This document shows positions 1 through 7,166 of a stretch of DNA of 47,009 nucleotides, one piece after another (positions within the stretch are counted from its first letter, which is position 1; each line of letters starts with the position of its first letter). The position numbers were made by a program, and so were the translations under genes. Location: the IMG/VR virus record IMGVR_UViG_3300028610_001751, positions 1 through 47,009 of that record; one strand, written 5' to 3'. The notes under the pieces were generated by a model. That model was given only the letters and a program-made list of their open reading frames with translations, had not been told where the DNA came from and made no database searches. The DNA is from a virus.

Positions 1-144
1 CCCGCCGGCGGTCTGGGCAACGGTGTGAACGATCGCGATCTCGTCGACCATTAGCTGGAGCTCCCTCGGCGGTAGTGGCTCGAGAGCGCCGCCGCCGCCG
101 CGCGCGCCACTTCTTCGCTGATCTCGACGTCTTCGTCGATCGCC
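1..144. repeat. Terminal direct repeat, left copy
   Basis: These 144 bases are identical to 46866-47009. The copy holds the first 17 codons of the fibre-like gene (its ATG is at 51-49) and the last codons of the lectin-repeat gene, whose TAA stop is at 51-53. Joining the copies rebuilds both genes exactly, so this is most simply the overlap of a circular assembly (circularly permuted or terminally redundant phage DNA). A true short terminal repeat is possible but cannot be told apart from sequence alone. Confidence 0.95.
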
Positions 145-1616
145 CGCACGAGGCCCGGGACGTGCTCGAGCTCCTCCGAGACCTCTTCCGTCGCGTCGAC
201 GTTGCGGTAGATCGCCAGCGCGCGCTCGACGGCCTCGGGGACCTCCTCGACCTCCGAGACCTCCCGGAAGATGGCCAGGGCCCGCTCGACCTCGTCCCCG
301 ATCTCGACGTCCGACTCGGCCGCGCGGCGGAACGCCATGGCACTGAGGGCCTCTTCGGGGACCTCCTCATCCTCATCGACACCCTGGCCGGCGAACTTGC
401 CGAGCTCCTCGGGTGTCTCCACGTCCTCGTCCACGGCGCGCACGAGCCCCAGCACGCGCTCGACGCCCTCCTCCACTTCCTCGACATCAGCGACGGCCTG
501 CCCCGCGAACTTGCCGACGGCCTCAGGAATCTCTTCGTCCTCCGAGACCTCCCTGCGGAAGGCCATGGCCGAGAGCGCTTCCTCGCCGATCTCTTCGTCC
601 TCGTCGACCGCACGCCGGAAGGCCATCGCCCCCAGGGCCTCCTCGGGAATCTCCTCGTCCTCGTCAACCCCCTGCCCGGTGAAGCGCCCTGTCTCCTCCG
701 GCAGTTCAACGTCGCTGTCGACCGCTCGGCGGAATGCCATCGCGCCGAGAGCCTCTTCGGGAACCTCGACGACCTCGGCAACCGCCTGGCCAGTGAAGCG
801 CAGCGCCTCCTCGGGCACTTCGACGTCGGAGTCCACGGCCCGGAACAGGGCCGCGCCGCCAGCGACCGGGGCGAGGATGGCCACGGCCACGCGGCGCTCG
901 AACATGCCGAACGGGTCGTTGACGATCAGTTCGATCTCTGCGTCGGTCAGCACGCGGTTCCAGATCCCCGTCCAGAGGATCTTCGCGTTGTCGACGCCGG
1001 CACCGGCGTTGTGCCTGCGCGAGAGGTAGGCGTACCCAAGATGGGTGATCGTCGACGTGGTCGTGTCTGTGGCCCCGTTGTTCGTGAAAGGCTCGTCAAG
1101 CTGCAGATTGTCGCCGTCCGAGCGCATGACGCACGCCGCGAGCCGGTTGAGGATGGGAAGGGCTGTAAGGGTCATGCCCGCCCCGCCAAAGTCGCCGCCG
1201 TAGGAAAGCCACGGGAGCGACAGCTCCTCCCGGATTGAGAGCCGCACGGTTTCGAGTGAGAAACTGTCGGCCTGCGACGCCCACATAAGGAAACGGGTGC
1301 CGCTGGTGTTCTGAACCTCCTGGAAGAAGAGGGAGATCCAGGTCCACTCCTGCCCGAACGTGAAGTTGCCCAGGAAGACGTCGTGCCCCAGCGTGTCGCG
1401 ACCGTCGAACGCGATTCCGTACTTCGTCTGCGTCCAGGAGGGGCCGGCGCCCGCCGTTCGAGCAACCGTACCGATATGCCCGCGCGCCACGTCGGTAATG
1501 CTCCCGCTGCGCGACTCCCACATCGGGTAGAGCGCGACGGCCGACGCGGGGTCGGTCAGCGGGTGGATTCGGTTGCGCCCAGGCCACCAAGGGACCGGCT
1601 TGATGATTGAGGCCAC
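51..1616 (-). CDS. LamG-like virion protein with acidic C-terminal repeat array
   Basis: 521 aa. Residues 1-240 look like a concanavalin A/LamG-type jelly-roll: an early GIAFDGRD segment, a central WTWISLFFQE strand, and a closing segment at about 216-240 ending in NDPFGMFERR, a C-terminal signature common in phage LamG proteins. Residues 260-513 are 13 degenerate units of 18-20 aa with the core D-x-D-E-E-I/V-P-E-E, ending alternately in RFTGQ or AMAFRR. Likely role: surface-exposed tail or capsid-decoration protein binding glycans (inference). It is last in a run of virion-like genes, and its TAA overlaps the ATG of the next gene on the circle, which carries three more of the same repeats. 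Confidence 0.8.
   Translation of the reverse strand: MASIIKPVPWWPGRNRIHPLTDPASAVALYPMWESRSGSITDVARGHIGTVARTAGAGPSWTQTKYGIAFDGRDTLGHDVFLGNFTFGQEWTWISLFFQEVQNTSGTRFLMWASQADSFSLETVRLSIREELSLPWLSYGGDFGGAGMTLTALPILNRLAACVMRSDGDNLQLDEPFTNNGATDTTTSTITHLGYAYLSRRHNAGAGVDNAKILWTGIWNRVLTDAEIELIVNDPFGMFERRVAVAILAPVAGGAALFRAVDSDVEVPEEALRFTGQAVAEVVEVPEEALGAMAFRRAVDSDVELPEETGRFTGQGVDEDEEIPEEALGAMAFRRAVDEDEEIGEEALSAMAFRREVSEDEEIPEAVGKFAGQAVADVEEVEEGVERVLGLVRAVDEDVETPEELGKFAGQGVDEDEEVPEEALSAMAFRRAAESDVEIGDEVERALAIFREVSEVEEVPEAVERALAIYRNVDATEEVSEELEHVPGLVRAIDEDVEISEEVARAAAAALSSHYRRGSSS
78..839 (-). repeat. In-frame array of about 13 repeats (54-60 nt units)
   Basis: This is the coding array for residues 260-513 of the LamG-like protein. 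Units are 18 or 20 codons and strongly Glu/Asp rich. Two endings alternate (RFTGQ or KFAGQ versus AMAFRR or ALAIFR), so the array seems to have grown by duplication of one- and two-unit blocks. Three related units occur at 45540-45686. Confidence 0.85.
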
Positions 1617-1625
1617 CGCGGGCCC

Positions 1626-2228
1626 CTATTCGATGGCGTCTGCGGTCGACATCAGCGCGAGCACGTGCATGGTCGAGCCGGTCGCGCTTACGCGGTGGTT
1701 GAACGTCACGCGCACGCGGCGCACGCCGGCAAGGTCCATGGGGAGCGCTGCGACGAAGGCTTGATCGAAAACCTCATCACTTGTGTCTTTGGCGTTCTGC
1801 AGCCCACCCTCGATGAACAGAGAGGTCGACTCCGCATCCATGAGCCGGTGCCACTCGGAGTCTGCGATCGTGGTCGGGTCCTGGATGTAGATGAAGTCTC
1901 GCGGGTCCATGCCCGTGATGCCGTCGACCGTGATCTCCGTTTGGCCGGCCGCCTCCGCGGCGTTCACGGTGACGTTAGAGGCCGCGATCGTGGACGTCTT
2001 GAACTCGACAACGCGTGTCCATTGGTCGTGAGCCGTGGCGTGCCCCGTCACCTCGACGTAGATGTCCATGCCGCTGGCGTTCGCCGTGGTCCCGATGGGG
2101 GCGGCGAAAATCTGGAGCACGCCCGAGAGCAGGGCCGAGACGTCGAGCTCTCCGCTGGTCGAGGCGTTCAGCGCCAGCGAGGCGTGGGCGACGACGCTCG
2201 CATCATATGTCTCGGTATAGTCGACCAC
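1626..2228 (-). CDS. Virion-associated protein, unknown function
   Basis: 200 aa, no signal peptide or membrane segment. It is rich in Thr, Ser, Ala and Val with alternating hydrophobic strands, typical of all-beta phage structural proteins. An early segment reading STSGELDVSALLSGVLQI and a central hydrophobic block near residues 93-115 (ITVDGITGMDPRDFIYIQD) suggest a small beta domain also seen in phage tail accessory proteins; this is pattern recognition only. It sits 9 nt upstream of the LamG-like gene and 7 nt downstream of the 102-aa gene, in a row of virion-like genes. Confidence 0.6.
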   Translation of the reverse strand: MVDYTETYDASVVAHASLALNASTSGELDVSALLSGVLQIFAAPIGTTANASGMDIYVEVTGHATAHDQWTRVVEFKTSTIAASNVTVNAAEAAGQTEITVDGITGMDPRDFIYIQDPTTIADSEWHRLMDAESTSLFIEGGLQNAKDTSDEVFDQAFVAALPMDLAGVRRVRVTFNHRVSATGSTMHVLALMSTADAIE

Positions 2229-2235
2229 GGATCAA

Positions 2236-2544
2236 TCAGATGCTTGGGGTCACGACGCCGGCCACCTGGTTCCAGACGGCCGCAAGGAGAGCGTTCACCT
2301 CGGAGTCATTCGGCGTGGCGTCCGCCGTACCCTCGAACGCGCACGCCACGAGCATCCGCCGGAAGTATTGGTCCGGCTGTTCGAGGATGGCGACGGCGAG
2401 GGCCTGGCGCCGCGTGTGGGTGTCCGCGTCTTGCGCGCCCTGCGCTTCCCCCGCGATGGTGATCGCGTTGAAAACCATCCCACCGAAGATGCGGATCTGA
2501 AAGGTGGAGTCGTGGAGGAGGTTCGTGTCGGTTACGAAGGTCAT
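2236..2544 (-). CDS. Small hypothetical protein, probably virion-associated
   Basis: 102 aa, ATG at 2544. The same frame is open further upstream, but the ATG follows the preceding stop by 5 nt, so the short form is preferred. The first half is beta-like (QIRIFGGMVFNAITIAG) and the second half helical, ending in NALLAAVWNQVAGVVTP. No catalytic motif seen. Its position between two virion-like genes suggests a structural or assembly role; function unknown. Confidence 0.6.
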   Translation of the reverse strand: MTFVTDTNLLHDSTFQIRIFGGMVFNAITIAGEAQGAQDADTHTRRQALAVAILEQPDQYFRRMLVACAFEGTADATPNDSEVNALLAAVWNQVAGVVTPSI

Positions 2545-2549
2545 CGGCT

Positions 2550-3137
2550 CTACACGCCGTTGAAGCGGTGATTGACGTACGTGGCCAGGGTGTCGGCGGA
2601 GGTTTTCACAAAGGACGCGCCGAACGCCGCGTGCATGAGCAGGGGGTCGGTGCCCGAGGCGGCCGACTGGAAGATCGCGATCCCGATGATCGTGCCGTTC
2701 GCGTTGGCCGTGACCCATGAGCGCCGCCAGGTGACGATATCGGTCCCCGTCGTCCCAGGGTTGTTCGCGTCCGAGTCGTTGGTCATCGGGTAGGTCGCAT
2801 CGATGTCCTGCGTCCCGCCCGTCGGAATGGTCGTGAGGTCCGAGAAGTCCGTCGTCTTCGACGGGGCGTTTTGCGCCGTCGTCAACGCCATGTCCGGCGC
2901 CGCGAAGTTGGTCGGCGACTCTCCAGCCCCGAGCTCGGCGTAATACACGTCGCCGGCGTCGGTGACGATGTTCTTGCCGACGATGATCTCCTTCGAGAAC
3001 TTCGCCGTCATTGCCCCACACGTGCAGCAGGACGGCGGCAGGTAGATGCCAGAGGGGTGGACGAGACGGCACGTCTTCAGGTGCGTCGTCTTGACCGCGT
3101 AGACGTTCTCTCCGTATCGGACTTTCTCGTCAACCAT
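2550..3137 (-). CDS. Virion structural protein candidate
   Basis: 195 aa, ATG at 3137 preceded by GGAGAAACC as ribosome site. A Cys cluster CCTC lies near residues 37-40, followed by GKNIVTDAGDVYYAELGAGE and a long Thr/Asn/Asp-rich beta-like region. The layout resembles phage tail accessory proteins with 'NIVTxAGDxYYA' segments (recollection of family style, not a search). It overlaps the preceding membrane-protein gene by 8 nt and is followed closely by the 102-aa gene. Confidence 0.6.
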   Translation of the reverse strand: MVDEKVRYGENVYAVKTTHLKTCRLVHPSGIYLPPSCCTCGAMTAKFSKEIIVGKNIVTDAGDVYYAELGAGESPTNFAAPDMALTTAQNAPSKTTDFSDLTTIPTGGTQDIDATYPMTNDSDANNPGTTGTDIVTWRRSWVTANANGTIIGIAIFQSAASGTDPLLMHAAFGASFVKTSADTLATYVNHRFNGV

Positions 3138-3594
3138 GGTTTCTCCGTCGTTTGCGTTCGGTGTGAACGTCGAGGCCCTTCTTGCCGGCAAGCGTCCCTC
3201 CAGCCGCCAGAATGACAAGGACGATGCGCTCGATCCAGGCCAGGAACTTGTCCGATTCGTACCAGGCCCCGACGGGCTCCTGGGGCGGCTCCTCCGGCTC
3301 TTTGGGCTCCGGGTCGGGCTCAGGAGGGGAGGCGCCCGGGACCACCGAGGAGGGGAGCTCAAGCGCCGGGGCTGGCGCCAATCTGCTGCAATGCTCACGG
3401 GTGGTGGCCCCAGGCGGTTCGTCGCTGTACGTGATCGGGAAGTGCAGGGAGACGCCGACCTCGTGGCCGTCGACGTCCCCGCTCCCGCCATGCTTGAGGT
3501 CCTGGTCCCCCCGGTACCTCGACGCGTAGAGCTCGACCTCAGTGGGGAGCCCGATACACGCCGGCGCAGCGAGGAGGACCAGGAGCCCCCTCAT
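3130..3594 (-). CDS. Proline-rich protein with N-terminal signal and C-terminal membrane segment
   Basis: 154 aa. Residues 1-17 form a short hydrophobic signal (RGLLVLLAAPACIGL). Residues 84-107 are a Pro/Glu-rich spacer, and residues 119-138 form a transmembrane helix (IERIVLVILAAGG) followed by a basic tail (ERKRRRN). A membrane-anchored periplasmic protein is likely; a lysis or entry role is a guess. The ATG overlaps the stop of the 64-aa gene as ATGA (3591-3594), and the end overlaps the next ATG by 8 nt. Confidence 0.6.
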   Translation of the reverse strand: MRGLLVLLAAPACIGLPTEVELYASRYRGDQDLKHGGSGDVDGHEVGVSLHFPITYSDEPPGATTREHCSRLAPAPALELPSSVVPGASPPEPDPEPKEPEEPPQEPVGAWYESDKFLAWIERIVLVILAAGGTLAGKKGLDVHTERKRRRNHG

Positions 3595-3785
3595 CCAGGC
3601 GACTCCAGCGCTGCCACGCGCTCCGTGAGCGCGCGGATGGCCGCTCCTTGGCGGTCGGCGAGTTGCGCGAGCTTGCTCACGGCCTCTTCCGCCTTGTGGA
3701 GGCGCTCCACGGGGTCCGCCACCTTCGGGGCGCCCAGGCTGATCTCGCCGATGTCGCCGGCGCCGATCGTGATTTTCTCGCCCAT
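3591..3785 (-). CDS. Small coiled-coil protein
   Basis: 64 aa. After a short N-terminal segment (KITIGAGDIGEISLGAP), residues 25-61 form an amphipathic helix with heptad spacing (VERLHKAEEAVSKLAQLADRQ onward). Its start overlaps the stop of the 182-aa coiled-coil gene as TGATG, and its stop overlaps the next start as ATGA, so the three are translationally coupled. It may be an assembly partner of those neighbours; function unknown. Confidence 0.6.
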   Translation of the reverse strand: MGEKITIGAGDIGEISLGAPKVADPVERLHKAEEAVSKLAQLADRQGAAIRALTERVAALESPG

Positions 3786-4333
3786 CAGAGCACCTCCCCG
3801 GCCGCGATGGACCGCTCTGCCTCGCGCTCGTCGGCGCCGGCGGTCTCCGCCTCCGCTGCCTCCTTGCGCTCCGCGTCGGCCACCTCGTCGGCGATGGTGG
3901 GTTGGGTGCTGCGCGCGGCGTCCATCGCCATCTCGGACGAGCTCGGGGTCTCGACAACCTCGCCGTCTTGGATCCCGGCTAAGGCCGCCGTGACCGGATC
4001 CTCGAGGGCTTGGATGCGCTGCGCGAGGGCTTCCAGGTCGCCCATCGAGACGAGATCCGTGCGCTCCTCCTTGGCGGCCCAGCGCCCGTAGACCTCCTCG
4101 AGCGCTTCCAGGCGCCCCGCACTGGCCACGAGGGTCTCCTCGAGAGCCAGCAGGCGCTCGTCGGCGCTGTTTAGGCGGTCGTCGTGCTGTTCGGCGACGC
4201 CCTTGAGGACGTTCGTGCGGTCCATGACCTCCCGGTGTCCGCTGCCGGCGCCCTTCACGAGCCCCAGGCTGGCGATGCGCTCTTTCAGCTCGGGGATCGT
4301 CTCGCGTTCGATCTTCTCCAGTTCGGCTCTCAT
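3785..4333 (-). CDS. Acidic coiled-coil protein
   Basis: 182 aa, ATG at 4333 with a ribosome site GGAGAGAC three bases upstream; this exact 8-mer recurs before several genes here. Residues 1-115 are dominated by charged heptads (ELEKIERETIPELKERI; LLALEETLVASAGRLEALEEV). The C-terminal third is Ala/Glu rich and probably disordered. No enzyme motif. It is the first gene after a 430-base gene-free stretch and so probably heads the transcript running to the LamG-like gene. Confidence 0.65.
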   Translation of the reverse strand: MRAELEKIERETIPELKERIASLGLVKGAGSGHREVMDRTNVLKGVAEQHDDRLNSADERLLALEETLVASAGRLEALEEVYGRWAAKEERTDLVSMGDLEALAQRIQALEDPVTAALAGIQDGEVVETPSSSEMAMDAARSTQPTIADEVADAERKEAAEAETAGADEREAERSIAAGEVL

Positions 4334-4764
4334 CAGTCTCTCCGTGTGGGTGTGGGTGTGAAAAACGGGTGCGACGGGGACCGAAGCCCCTCCAGATTCC
4401 TCGATCTGCGTTTTCGACCACGCCAACCCGCTCCAGGATCGCCCGCTCGGTACTCGGACCGGCGTATGGGCGAAAGAGCGAGCCGGCGTGCGCGGGGCGG
4501 GCGCCGCCCCTCGAGACCTCCACAATCCCCCTCTGGCCCTCGAGAGACCTTCGGGGGCGCGTTTCTGGGCGCCAGGGTAGCCGCGTGAATGCACATGCTT
4601 CGCCGTACTCGTTCCGGTCGCCTCATGGCCGCGCGAGGACGCTCACGTTGGCGCCTGTTTGGCGGGGTAGTCCAAACCCTCGTGCCGAAGCACTCCGATC
4701 CGCACGTCCCGCCAAGACTCCCCCGGAACAGTCCCCGGGGCCTCGAGGTTCCGTGGAGGAGACG
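4334..4764. promoter_or_regulatory. Gene-free interval, candidate leader/promoter region for the 4.3-0.05 kb genes
   Basis: The longest gene-free stretch in the window. Read on the minus strand it holds a CCCCGG/CCGGGG hairpin near 4720-4745, a GTTTGG/CCAAAC hairpin with a 9-base loop at about 4660-4680, a GGGG-CTTCGGT-CCCC hairpin near 4375-4390 followed by T5, and a short (GTGGGT)-type tandem tract at 4346-4357 just before the ribosome site. A 97-codon Arg-rich minus frame (4333-4626) lacks a ribosome site and looks spurious. No sigma-70 consensus is evident. A promoter or attenuator is inferred from position. Confidence 0.4.
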
Positions 4765-5028
4765 CTACGCCTGTGGCCCCGGCGATTCAAGCATGGCCGG
4801 CCCGGTGGCCGTTACGAAAGTCTGGTATTCGAGATCAACCTCGCTCACCCCGCCGAGCTCCAGAACCTCGGGCGCGCCCCGAGGGAGATCGACGCCATGC
4901 CGGTCCGCGAGGCCTCGACAGGGGGCGCACCACGCCCCGTCCCCACAGCGCTCCCCGTGGGCCATCACGCGCCCACACCCCTCGAGGACGCGATCCCGGC
5001 CGGTGGTGCGCTTCTTCCTCAGCCACAT
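4765..5028 (-). CDS. Small Cys-rich (zinc-binding type) protein
   Basis: 87 aa. Basic N terminus (RKKRTTGRDR), then Cys residues at 18, 28, 34 and 37 in CGRVMAHGERCGDGAWCAPC, consistent with a small zinc ribbon. The rest is acidic and beta-like (VSEVDLEYQTFVTATG). The ATG at 5028 overlaps the end of the 184-aa gene by 10 nt; no strong ribosome site is visible, so it may depend on coupled translation. Function unknown. Confidence 0.5.
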   Translation of the reverse strand: MWLRKKRTTGRDRVLEGCGRVMAHGERCGDGAWCAPCRGLADRHGVDLPRGAPEVLELGGVSEVDLEYQTFVTATGPAMLESPGPQA

Positions 5029-5573
5029 ATGTTCGGGTAGCGCTTGGCGAAGGCCCTGAGCCCCTCGGCGCCCTCGTACAGGGCACCGTCGGCGCGGGCC
5101 CAGAAGTCTTCCGGCTTCCCCTTGTCGAGCTTCAGGTTGTCGAAGAGCTCGTCGAAGGCCTTGGAGGTCGCAGGGTCGAGCGGGCTCATCTCCTTGGGCC
5201 TCTCCCACTTCCGGACCTCCCCGGGCTCGGGCCGGCTCCGCTCGATGAACTCCCGGTAGTCCTCCAGCTTCAGCGGTGGCGCGGGCTCGAGACGCTCGAT
5301 CCGCCTGTCGTGCTTCTCGAGCGCTTCAAACATCTGCCCGAAGGTGATTTCGATCTTCTCGAGCGCGTTGACGACGGCGGCCTCGAAGGTCTTAGGTTCC
5401 GCGCTGCCGTCGTTCGGGTCCTTCCCAAGCATGATGTCGATGCCCTCCTTGAGGGTCACGTTCCGCTCTTTGGCGCCGGCGTTGAGGGCCGCTTCGTAGT
5501 CGGCGGACGCTCCAATGAAGGGCGGGCCGGTAGCCTCGACGTAGTCGTCTAGCTCTTCGCGCTCCTCGCTCAC
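5019..5573 (-). CDS. Hypothetical acidic helical protein
   Basis: 184 aa, strongly charged (N terminus MSEEREELDDYVEATG), with a helical middle (EKIEITFGQMFEALEKHDRRIERLE) and a Glu/Arg/Lys-rich C-terminal half ending in YPNICG. No membrane segment or catalytic signature. Its start overlaps the stop of the lipoprotein-like gene as ATGA (5570-5573). Function not recognised. Confidence 0.65.
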   Translation of the reverse strand: MSEEREELDDYVEATGPPFIGASADYEAALNAGAKERNVTLKEGIDIMLGKDPNDGSAEPKTFEAAVVNALEKIEITFGQMFEALEKHDRRIERLEPAPPLKLEDYREFIERSRPEPGEVRKWERPKEMSPLDPATSKAFDELFDNLKLDKGKPEDFWARADGALYEGAEGLRAFAKRYPNICG

Positions 5574-5875
5574 GCGTCCCTCGGCACCGGCGCGTCCATG
5601 TCGACGGGTTCGCTGTCGATCAGGTAGTCCGCGATGTCGGGGCCCTCGGCCTCGACGGTGAAGGAGTGCCGGCCGATCTCGCGGTAGATGTCCCCGTCGA
5701 GGAGCTCAATCCGCAGGTACCGGCCGCCGACGTTCGTCAACCGGTACGTGATCGAGTCGGGTGAGGGCTCGAACGGCGGCGGGTCGACGACGGGTGGCGG
5801 AACGACCGGTGGAAGCTGGCAGGAGGCCCACACGATGAGCCCCAGTGTGAAGAACCCAGCGGCAATGTGCTTCAT
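5570..5875 (-). CDS. Small proline-rich lipoprotein-like protein
   Basis: 101 aa. A signal-type helix (residues 4-18, AAGFFTLGLIVWAS) ends at Cys19, an imperfect lipobox (WASC). A Pro-rich stretch (LPPVVPPPVVDPPPFEP) is followed by a small beta domain. Size, Cys and Pro spacer recall outer-membrane spanins, but no partner inner-membrane spanin overlaps it, so lysis is only a possibility. The ATG follows a GAGG site; the stop overlaps the next ATG. Confidence 0.6.
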   Translation of the reverse strand: MKHIAAGFFTLGLIVWASCQLPPVVPPPVVDPPPFEPSPDSITYRLTNVGGRYLRIELLDGDIYREIGRHSFTVEAEGPDIADYLIDSEPVDMDAPVPRDA

Positions 5876-5967
5876 GCGGTAGCCTCGTTCCCCCGCGGGG
5901 GCTTGTTGCCGCCCGGGATGCGGGGGGCGTTTTCTCCTTACTCGGGGGGGCGTCCCCCGTCTCGTCT

Positions 5968-6639
5968 CTACGGCCGCGCGCTCTTGCCGCGCCGGCGACG
6001 TCTGCGCCGGCGGGAGCTCGAGGAGTCCGGTAGCGGGGACGGTGCGGTGTTCTCCGCTTGCTCCTCGCCCTGATCGGCAACGTCGTCGAGCGTCTGGTCC
6101 GGTTGCCCCGCGCGGTGGCGCTCGAGCTCGCGCTCGCGGTCCTCGGTCCCGACCTCGCGCAGTTGGCGCATCTCGATCTGGCGCTTCTTCAGCCGCTCTT
6201 CCTTCGCCTGAATGAACTCCTTGGCGAACGAGTGAATGATGCCGTACTTGATCTCCGGCGGCAGCGTGGTGAGGTCGCCCTCGTAGTTGTTCCGGACGTA
6301 GTCTCGAAACGTCGAGAGCTCTTTGAACGGGATCCCACAAGCCTCTGCGTCTGCTACTCCGATCATGTCGTCGTCTCCTTTCGGCTCCTCAGTCTGCCGA
6401 AGCCCGAGGACGGCGTCCAGGACCAGGCCCCAGGCGCAGATGCAGGGCTCCTTGCTCTCGCCCCCGTGGCACGTGGCCAGGTGGCAGCCGTACTTCTCGA
6501 GCCAGCCGCCCAGGGTCCGGATCATCTTGCGCTGCGACTTCATCGTCCGCACGGCGGCGCCTAAGGACCTCTTCGCGAGCTCCAGGTCGCTAATCCCCAT
6601 GGAAGCCTCGCGCTTCTCCGAGTCGCCGGGGTCTCTCAT
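5968..6639 (-). CDS. Hypothetical two-part protein with internal in-frame start
   Basis: 223 aa from the ATG at 6639, which overlaps the upstream stop as ATGA; an alternative ATG lies at 6600. The N-terminal part (to about residue 90) is a small Cys/His-rich module (KYGCHLATCHGGESKEPCICAWG). The C-terminal part is helical (KEFIQAKEERLKKRQIEMRQ) with an Arg run near the end. At the junction an in-frame ATG at 6366 is preceded by a perfect AAAGGAG (6381-6375) with an 8-nt spacer, so a separate 132-aa product (5968-6366) is likely too. Function unknown. Confidence 0.6.
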   Translation of the reverse strand: MRDPGDSEKREASMGISDLELAKRSLGAAVRTMKSQRKMIRTLGGWLEKYGCHLATCHGGESKEPCICAWGLVLDAVLGLRQTEEPKGDDDMIGVADAEACGIPFKELSTFRDYVRNNYEGDLTTLPPEIKYGIIHSFAKEFIQAKEERLKKRQIEMRQLREVGTEDRERELERHRAGQPDQTLDDVADQGEEQAENTAPSPLPDSSSSRRRRRRRRGKSARP

Positions 6640-7166
6640 TTTCTTGCGTAGGGGCAATAAGCCTCGTGCCCGAACCCGAATGGGCGAGCGGTAGTGCCGC
6701 AGGATTTGCAGCGCCCAGTCTTGGGCCTGGGCCCTTCACGAACCAGGACCGAGTTGCGCTCCTGGAGATGCTTGATCTGGTCCCTGAGGATCGCATTCGC
6801 ATCCTCCAGCCCTCGCATACGTGCACCCTCCGTGTCGATGCGCTTGCGTGAGGCGATGTCGAACCGGAGCCCCCTGTTCTCCTCTTCTCGGTCGTGGATC
6901 TCCGTCCGCTGCTGCTCGAGGATCCTGGCCGCGTCATCCAACGCCTCGCGCTTGTCTTTGATCTCGAACCGAAGCCCGCCGTTCTCCTCCTCCAGGGCCA
7001 CGCAGCGGTCACGCAGGGCCTCGCCCCCCGCTTGGAACTCACCGGCGAGGCCCTGCGCTTTGATCTTCTCCGCGCGCGCATCCTCGATGGTGTGAACTGC
7101 ATCCCCGAGGAGCTCTAGGAGGTCGTCAATCTCGACATCCGACAGGATCTTCTTCCGGCCGAACAC
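6636..7166 (-). CDS. Coiled-coil protein with C-terminal zinc-ribbon-like motif
   Basis: 176 aa from a GTG at 7166 that overlaps the previous TAG and follows GGGGAGG. Residues 10-145 are almost all coiled coil and contain a visible internal duplication (EEENGGLRFEI at about 60 and EEENRGLRFDI at about 95). The C terminus has Cys153, Cys156, His167 and Cys171 (CKSCGTTARPFGFGHEAYC), plausibly binding zinc. A scaffold or nucleic-acid adaptor role is conceivable; no known family recognised. Confidence 0.65.
   Translation of the reverse strand: MFGRKKILSDVEIDDLLELLGDAVHTIEDARAEKIKAQGLAGEFQAGGEALRDRCVALEEENGGLRFEIKDKREALDDAARILEQQRTEIHDREEENRGLRFDIASRKRIDTEGARMRGLEDANAILRDQIKHLQERNSVLVREGPRPKTGRCKSCGTTARPFGFGHEAYCPYARK

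Noticed and set aside
78-839. Possible CRISPR or intergenic tandem repeat
   Set aside because: Units are in frame, degenerate at the third codon position and encode a clear protein repeat; no spacers or palindromic repeats.
4333-4626. 97-codon minus-strand frame in the 4.3-4.7 kb gap
   Set aside because: Arg/Pro-rich composition, no ribosome site, runs into the coiled-coil gene in another frame; more likely noncoding.
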